Origin: VFHP01 sp964443385
Lineage (GTDB): Bacteria > Chloroflexota > Dehalococcoidia > Lucifugimonadales > UBA2985
DNA length: 8,880 nucleotides
Assembly: GCA_964443385.1 (NCBI GenBank)
Contig: CAYUCO010000075.1
Span: 1 to 8,880, forward strand
Direction: 5' to 3'
In this document: one piece after another, positions 6,649 to 8,880 of the stretch
How positions within the stretch are numbered: position 1 is the stretch's first letter
How the letters are laid out: every line of letters begins with the position of its first letter
Made by a program: the position numbers and the translations under genes
The notes under the pieces: model-generated
The model's input: only the letters and a program-made list of their open reading frames with translations
The model's database searches: none
What the model was told of the DNA's origin: nothing

Positions 6649-7440
6649 ATGAGGAAACCGAATGTTATCAGGGAAAAACTGAATGCCGGAGAACCTACTT
6701 TAAGCACACACATACATAGTGTTTGGCCAGCTGAAATCGAAGCCTTAGGGCATACAGGACTATATGACTACGTCGAATTCGTAGCCGAATATGGATCATC
6801 TACCCTTCATGATTTTGATAATATGTGCAGGGCTGCGGAGTTATATAACATGGGAAGTATGCTCAAAATAGATCAAAGCCTGATGCCTTTTCTCGCCCAA
6901 AGAGGAATAGGGGCTGGATACGACAGTATATTGTTTACAGATATCAGAAACCTTGAAGAACTTAATGAATGTATAACCGCAGTTAGACCAGACCATCCAG
7001 ACCACGGTGGACATTACGGAGTAGCAACTCGAAGAAATTCATACATGGGATATGGAGGAAGCCCGGAATATGTCAAAGCAATATCAGAGATAGTCCTATG
7101 CTTTATGATTGAGAAAAAGGGGGCTCTCGATAATTTGGATGCGATTCTGGACAATCCTAATGTGGAAATGATCCAATGGGGCCCTTCAGATTATTCCATG
7201 AATACTGGGCATCCAGGCGATACAAACCACCCTGAGGTTTTAGAGGCAAAGAAGAAAACCTTTCTAACATCTATCCAAAAGGGTGTGCCACCAAGAGCCG
7301 AAATCAACTCATCCGATCAAGTCAAAGAATACCTTGATATGGGAGTTCGACATTTCTCTGTAGGAACAGACATATCTATACTGTTCAATTTCTGGAGAAG
7401 AGAAGGAGAATTAATACTGAGGGCTCTAAAAGGCGAGTAA
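6649..7440 (+). CDS. Divergent HpcH/HpaI aldolase/citrate lyase family protein
   Basis: This 263-residue protein has the HpcH/HpaI (PF03328) TIM-barrel pattern. In the family, a divalent metal and a His base catalyse retro-aldol cleavage of 4-hydroxy-2-oxo acids to pyruvate and an aldehyde. Metal ligands appear kept: Glu155 (CFMIEKKGALDNL; HpaI Glu149) and Asp181 (WGPSDYSMNTG; HpaI Asp175). The position of the HpaI base His45 (usually EHG or EHA) reads AEYG with Tyr48, and the substrate-carboxylate Arg70 (usually VRVP or VRPS) reads MLKIDQ with Lys73. The usual GxRG segment is also replaced by a His/Gly-rich stretch (PDHPDHGGHYGVATRR, 114-129). The start ATG has AAGGA (6634-6638) 10 nt upstream. 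It lies 42 bp after the reductase and 34 bp before the Ldh-type gene. Either it uses a different base and substrate, or it is a lyase or non-aldolase member of the fold. The family call is firm; the reaction is unknown. Confidence 0.88.
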   Translation: MRKPNVIREKLNAGEPTLSTHIHSVWPAEIEALGHTGLYDYVEFVAEYGSSTLHDFDNMCRAAELYNMGSMLKIDQSLMPFLAQRGIGAGYDSILFTDIRNLEELNECITAVRPDHPDHGGHYGVATRRNSYMGYGGSPEYVKAISEIVLCFMIEKKGALDNLDAILDNPNVEMIQWGPSDYSMNTGHPGDTNHPEVLEAKKKTFLTSIQKGVPPRAEINSSDQVKEYLDMGVRHFSVGTDISILFNFWRREGELILRALKGE

Positions 7441-7474
7441 ATAGACTTGTTGTTATAGGAAAAGGAGGATCAAT

Positions 7475-8566
7475 ATGCTGGAAAGATTTCATGTACCAGA
7501 AGATTCTGCAATAAAAGTGGATCACGAGGCACTCAGAACCATGATAACCTCACTACTTAATAAAGTCGGAGTACCTCAAGATGATGCCAAACTTGCATCT
7601 GACGTACTTGTTACGGCTGATCTAAGAGGCGTTGACAGTCACGGTGTATCTAATATGCTTCGTAGCTACATCAGAGGATACAACGATGGAACTATAAATC
7701 CGACTCCAAAATGGTCTATTATCAGAGAACGACCTGCCACGGCCACCATTGATTGTGACGGTGGACTTGGAGTTATTGTAGGACCTAAGGCAATGGATAT
7801 TGCTATACAAAAAGCCAAAGAAGTCGGTGTCGGTATGGTAACCATGAAAAATAGTGGTCATATGGGCATGATATCCTACTATGCCATGCAGGCTTTGGAA
7901 CATGACATGATAGGACTCTCTATGACTGCTGCAGGTCCTGGAGTATTACCTACTTTTGGAAAAGAACCAAGAGTCGGAACCAATCCCATAGCACTCGCCG
8001 CACCAGGAGGCAAAAGTCATCCCTTTGTTTTAGACATAGCAACCAGTATCGTTGCCGCTAATAAATTGGGTTTGGCAAGAAGAATCGGATCGCTAATCCC
8101 AGGTGGTTATGTTACCGATATGGAAGGCACACCAATCATGGATGAAGGGCCATTACCAGATCAGTACAGAGTATTACCAGTAGGTAGCACAAGAGAATCG
8201 GGTTCTCACAAGGGCTACGGATTAGCGTGTGTTGTAGAAATACTCTGTGGCATTTTGTCTGGTGGTGGTTACGCATTCATGCCAGAAAGGCTTGCAAACA
8301 CATACGGCCATTATCATCACATGGTAGCCGCTTACAGCATAGATGCCTTTACAGACGTCGACTATTTTAAAGAACTCATGGATGACTGGATGCAGGGATT
8401 AAGAGATACCCCAACAGCACCAGGACACGAACGAGTTCTAGTACCAGGTGATCCGGAACACGAGACCTCTATAGAAAGATCGGAGAATGGCATACCTTTG
8501 CATCCTGAAGTAATTGAGTGGTTTAAAGATATAAGCAAAGAGATGGAAGTACCCTATTTACTATAA
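7475..8566 (+). CDS. Ldh family oxidoreductase (malate/L-lactate/ureidoglycolate dehydrogenase type)
   Basis: This is a complete 363-residue member of the Ldh_2 family (PF02615), NAD(P)-dependent dehydrogenases unrelated to classical lactate dehydrogenase. Characterised members act on L-malate, L-sulfolactate, ureidoglycolate (AllD), 2,3-diketo-L-gulonate (YiaK) or cyclic imino acids. Signatures seen are the catalytic LRGVDSHGVSNM (50-61, His56), KNSGHMGMISYYAM (125-138, His129), GTNPIALAAPG (168-178), the nucleotide-site region LDIATSIVAANKL (186-198) and GSHKGYGLACVVEIL (243-257). A charged C-terminal segment (about 310-363) ends with IPLHPEVIEWF, normal for this subfamily. The start is firm: AAGGAGG (7462-7468) lies 6 nt before the ATG. 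It sits between two HpcH/HpaI-type genes, so it probably oxidises or reduces a hydroxy or oxo acid that enters or leaves the aldolase step. AllD-type activity on ureidoglycolate is an alternative worth noting given the PAL-like lyase. Confidence 0.93.
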   Translation: MLERFHVPEDSAIKVDHEALRTMITSLLNKVGVPQDDAKLASDVLVTADLRGVDSHGVSNMLRSYIRGYNDGTINPTPKWSIIRERPATATIDCDGGLGVIVGPKAMDIAIQKAKEVGVGMVTMKNSGHMGMISYYAMQALEHDMIGLSMTAAGPGVLPTFGKEPRVGTNPIALAAPGGKSHPFVLDIATSIVAANKLGLARRIGSLIPGGYVTDMEGTPIMDEGPLPDQYRVLPVGSTRESGSHKGYGLACVVEILCGILSGGGYAFMPERLANTYGHYHHMVAAYSIDAFTDVDYFKELMDDWMQGLRDTPTAPGHERVLVPGDPEHETSIERSENGIPLHPEVIEWFKDISKEMEVPYLL

Positions 8567-8590
8567 ACGCAAATTGATAAAGGAGTAATT

Positions 8591-8880
8591 ATGCGCCCAA
8601 ATAAAATTAAAGAACTATGGAGACAGGGAAAGCCAGCCAGTGTAGGTTGGATTTCGTCAGGAAATACTCTCATCGCTGAGGTGCTAGCACATGCTGGGTT
8701 CGACGGAATAGTGGTTGATATGCAACACGGCATGGCATTAAACGCGGATAAAGCAGTGGCCTGTATGCAAGCAATATCTACAACCGAAACAGTTCCAATA
8801 GTAAGAGTACCGTGGAATGATCCAAAGGAAATACAAACGGTATTAGATGCTGGAGCATACGGGATAATTGTTCCTCTCGT
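8591..8880 (+). CDS. HpcH/HpaI aldolase (partial, C-terminus off right edge)
   Basis: These are the first 96 codons of a class II pyruvate aldolase of the HpcH/HpaI family, which cleaves 2-keto-3-deoxy or 4-hydroxy-2-oxo acids to pyruvate and an aldehyde (succinic semialdehyde, tartronate semialdehyde, lactaldehyde or glyoxylate, depending on member). The N-terminal barrel strand GWISSGNTLIAEVLAHAGFDG is typical. The catalytic base is kept as His46 in VVDMQHG, and the substrate Arg as Arg72 in VPIVRVPWNDP. Next comes the family's IQTVLDAGAYGIIVPLV strand, where the window ends. The metal ligands would lie beyond the edge. The start has AAGGAG (8580-8585) 5 nt before ATG, and the gene follows the Ldh-type gene by 24 bp, so the two are co-transcribed. 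In contrast to the aldolase-like gene at 6649-7440 this copy looks canonical, so it is the likely working aldolase of the operon. Which aldehyde it releases cannot be read from this fragment. Confidence 0.92.
   Translation, partial: MRPNKIKELWRQGKPASVGWISSGNTLIAEVLAHAGFDGIVVDMQHGMALNADKAVACMQAISTTETVPIVRVPWNDPKEIQTVLDAGAYGIIVPL

Overview
The window looks like a piece of a bacterial chromosome with fairly low GC content, many ATA (Ile) and AGA (Arg) codons and short intergenic gaps. The gene content points to a free-living heterotroph that takes up and degrades small organic acids. The pairing of a PAL-like NHL propeller protein, HpcH/HpaI aldolases and an Ldh-family oxidoreductase recalls marine Chloroflexota of the SAR202 type. 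That lineage guess is inference from gene content only; no rRNA or other phylogenetic marker is present.

The left part (1-3165) is read entirely on the minus strand. In transcription order it holds an EamA-type drug/metabolite transporter, an MFS transporter, a Fur-family regulator with complete zinc-binding motifs, and the N-terminal part of a ZnuA-like metal-binding lipoprotein that runs off the left edge. The last two form a zinc-type regulator and uptake pair 29 bp apart. The two transporters have no visible functional link to it.

A 212-bp divergent intergenic region (3166-3377) separates this block from the right part (3378-8880), which is all on the plus strand and looks like one catabolic operon. 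Its order is: a cytosolic NHL beta-propeller lyase with the complete active-site set of peptidyl-alpha-hydroxyglycine alpha-amidating lyase (PAL); glycerate 2-kinase of the GarK type; a D-2-hydroxyacid dehydrogenase of the glyoxylate/hydroxypyruvate reductase type, overlapping the kinase by 11 bp; a divergent HpcH/HpaI aldolase-fold protein; an Ldh-family (malate/L-lactate/ureidoglycolate type) NAD(P)-dependent oxidoreductase; and a second, canonical HpcH/HpaI aldolase cut by the right edge.

Read together, the operon can oxidise a hydroxy acid (Ldh), split a 2-keto-3-deoxy-type acid into pyruvate and a small aldehyde such as tartronate semialdehyde or glyoxylate (aldolase), reduce the C2/C3 oxo acid (GRHPR-like reductase) and phosphorylate D-glycerate to 2-phosphoglycerate (kinase). 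The PAL-like lyase, whose known reaction releases glyoxylate, would fit as another supplier of glyoxylate. Two points stand out: a PAL with an intact active site but no hydroxylating (PHM) partner or secretion signal, and an aldolase paralogue whose catalytic His and substrate-binding Arg are replaced by Tyr and Lys beside a paralogue that keeps both.
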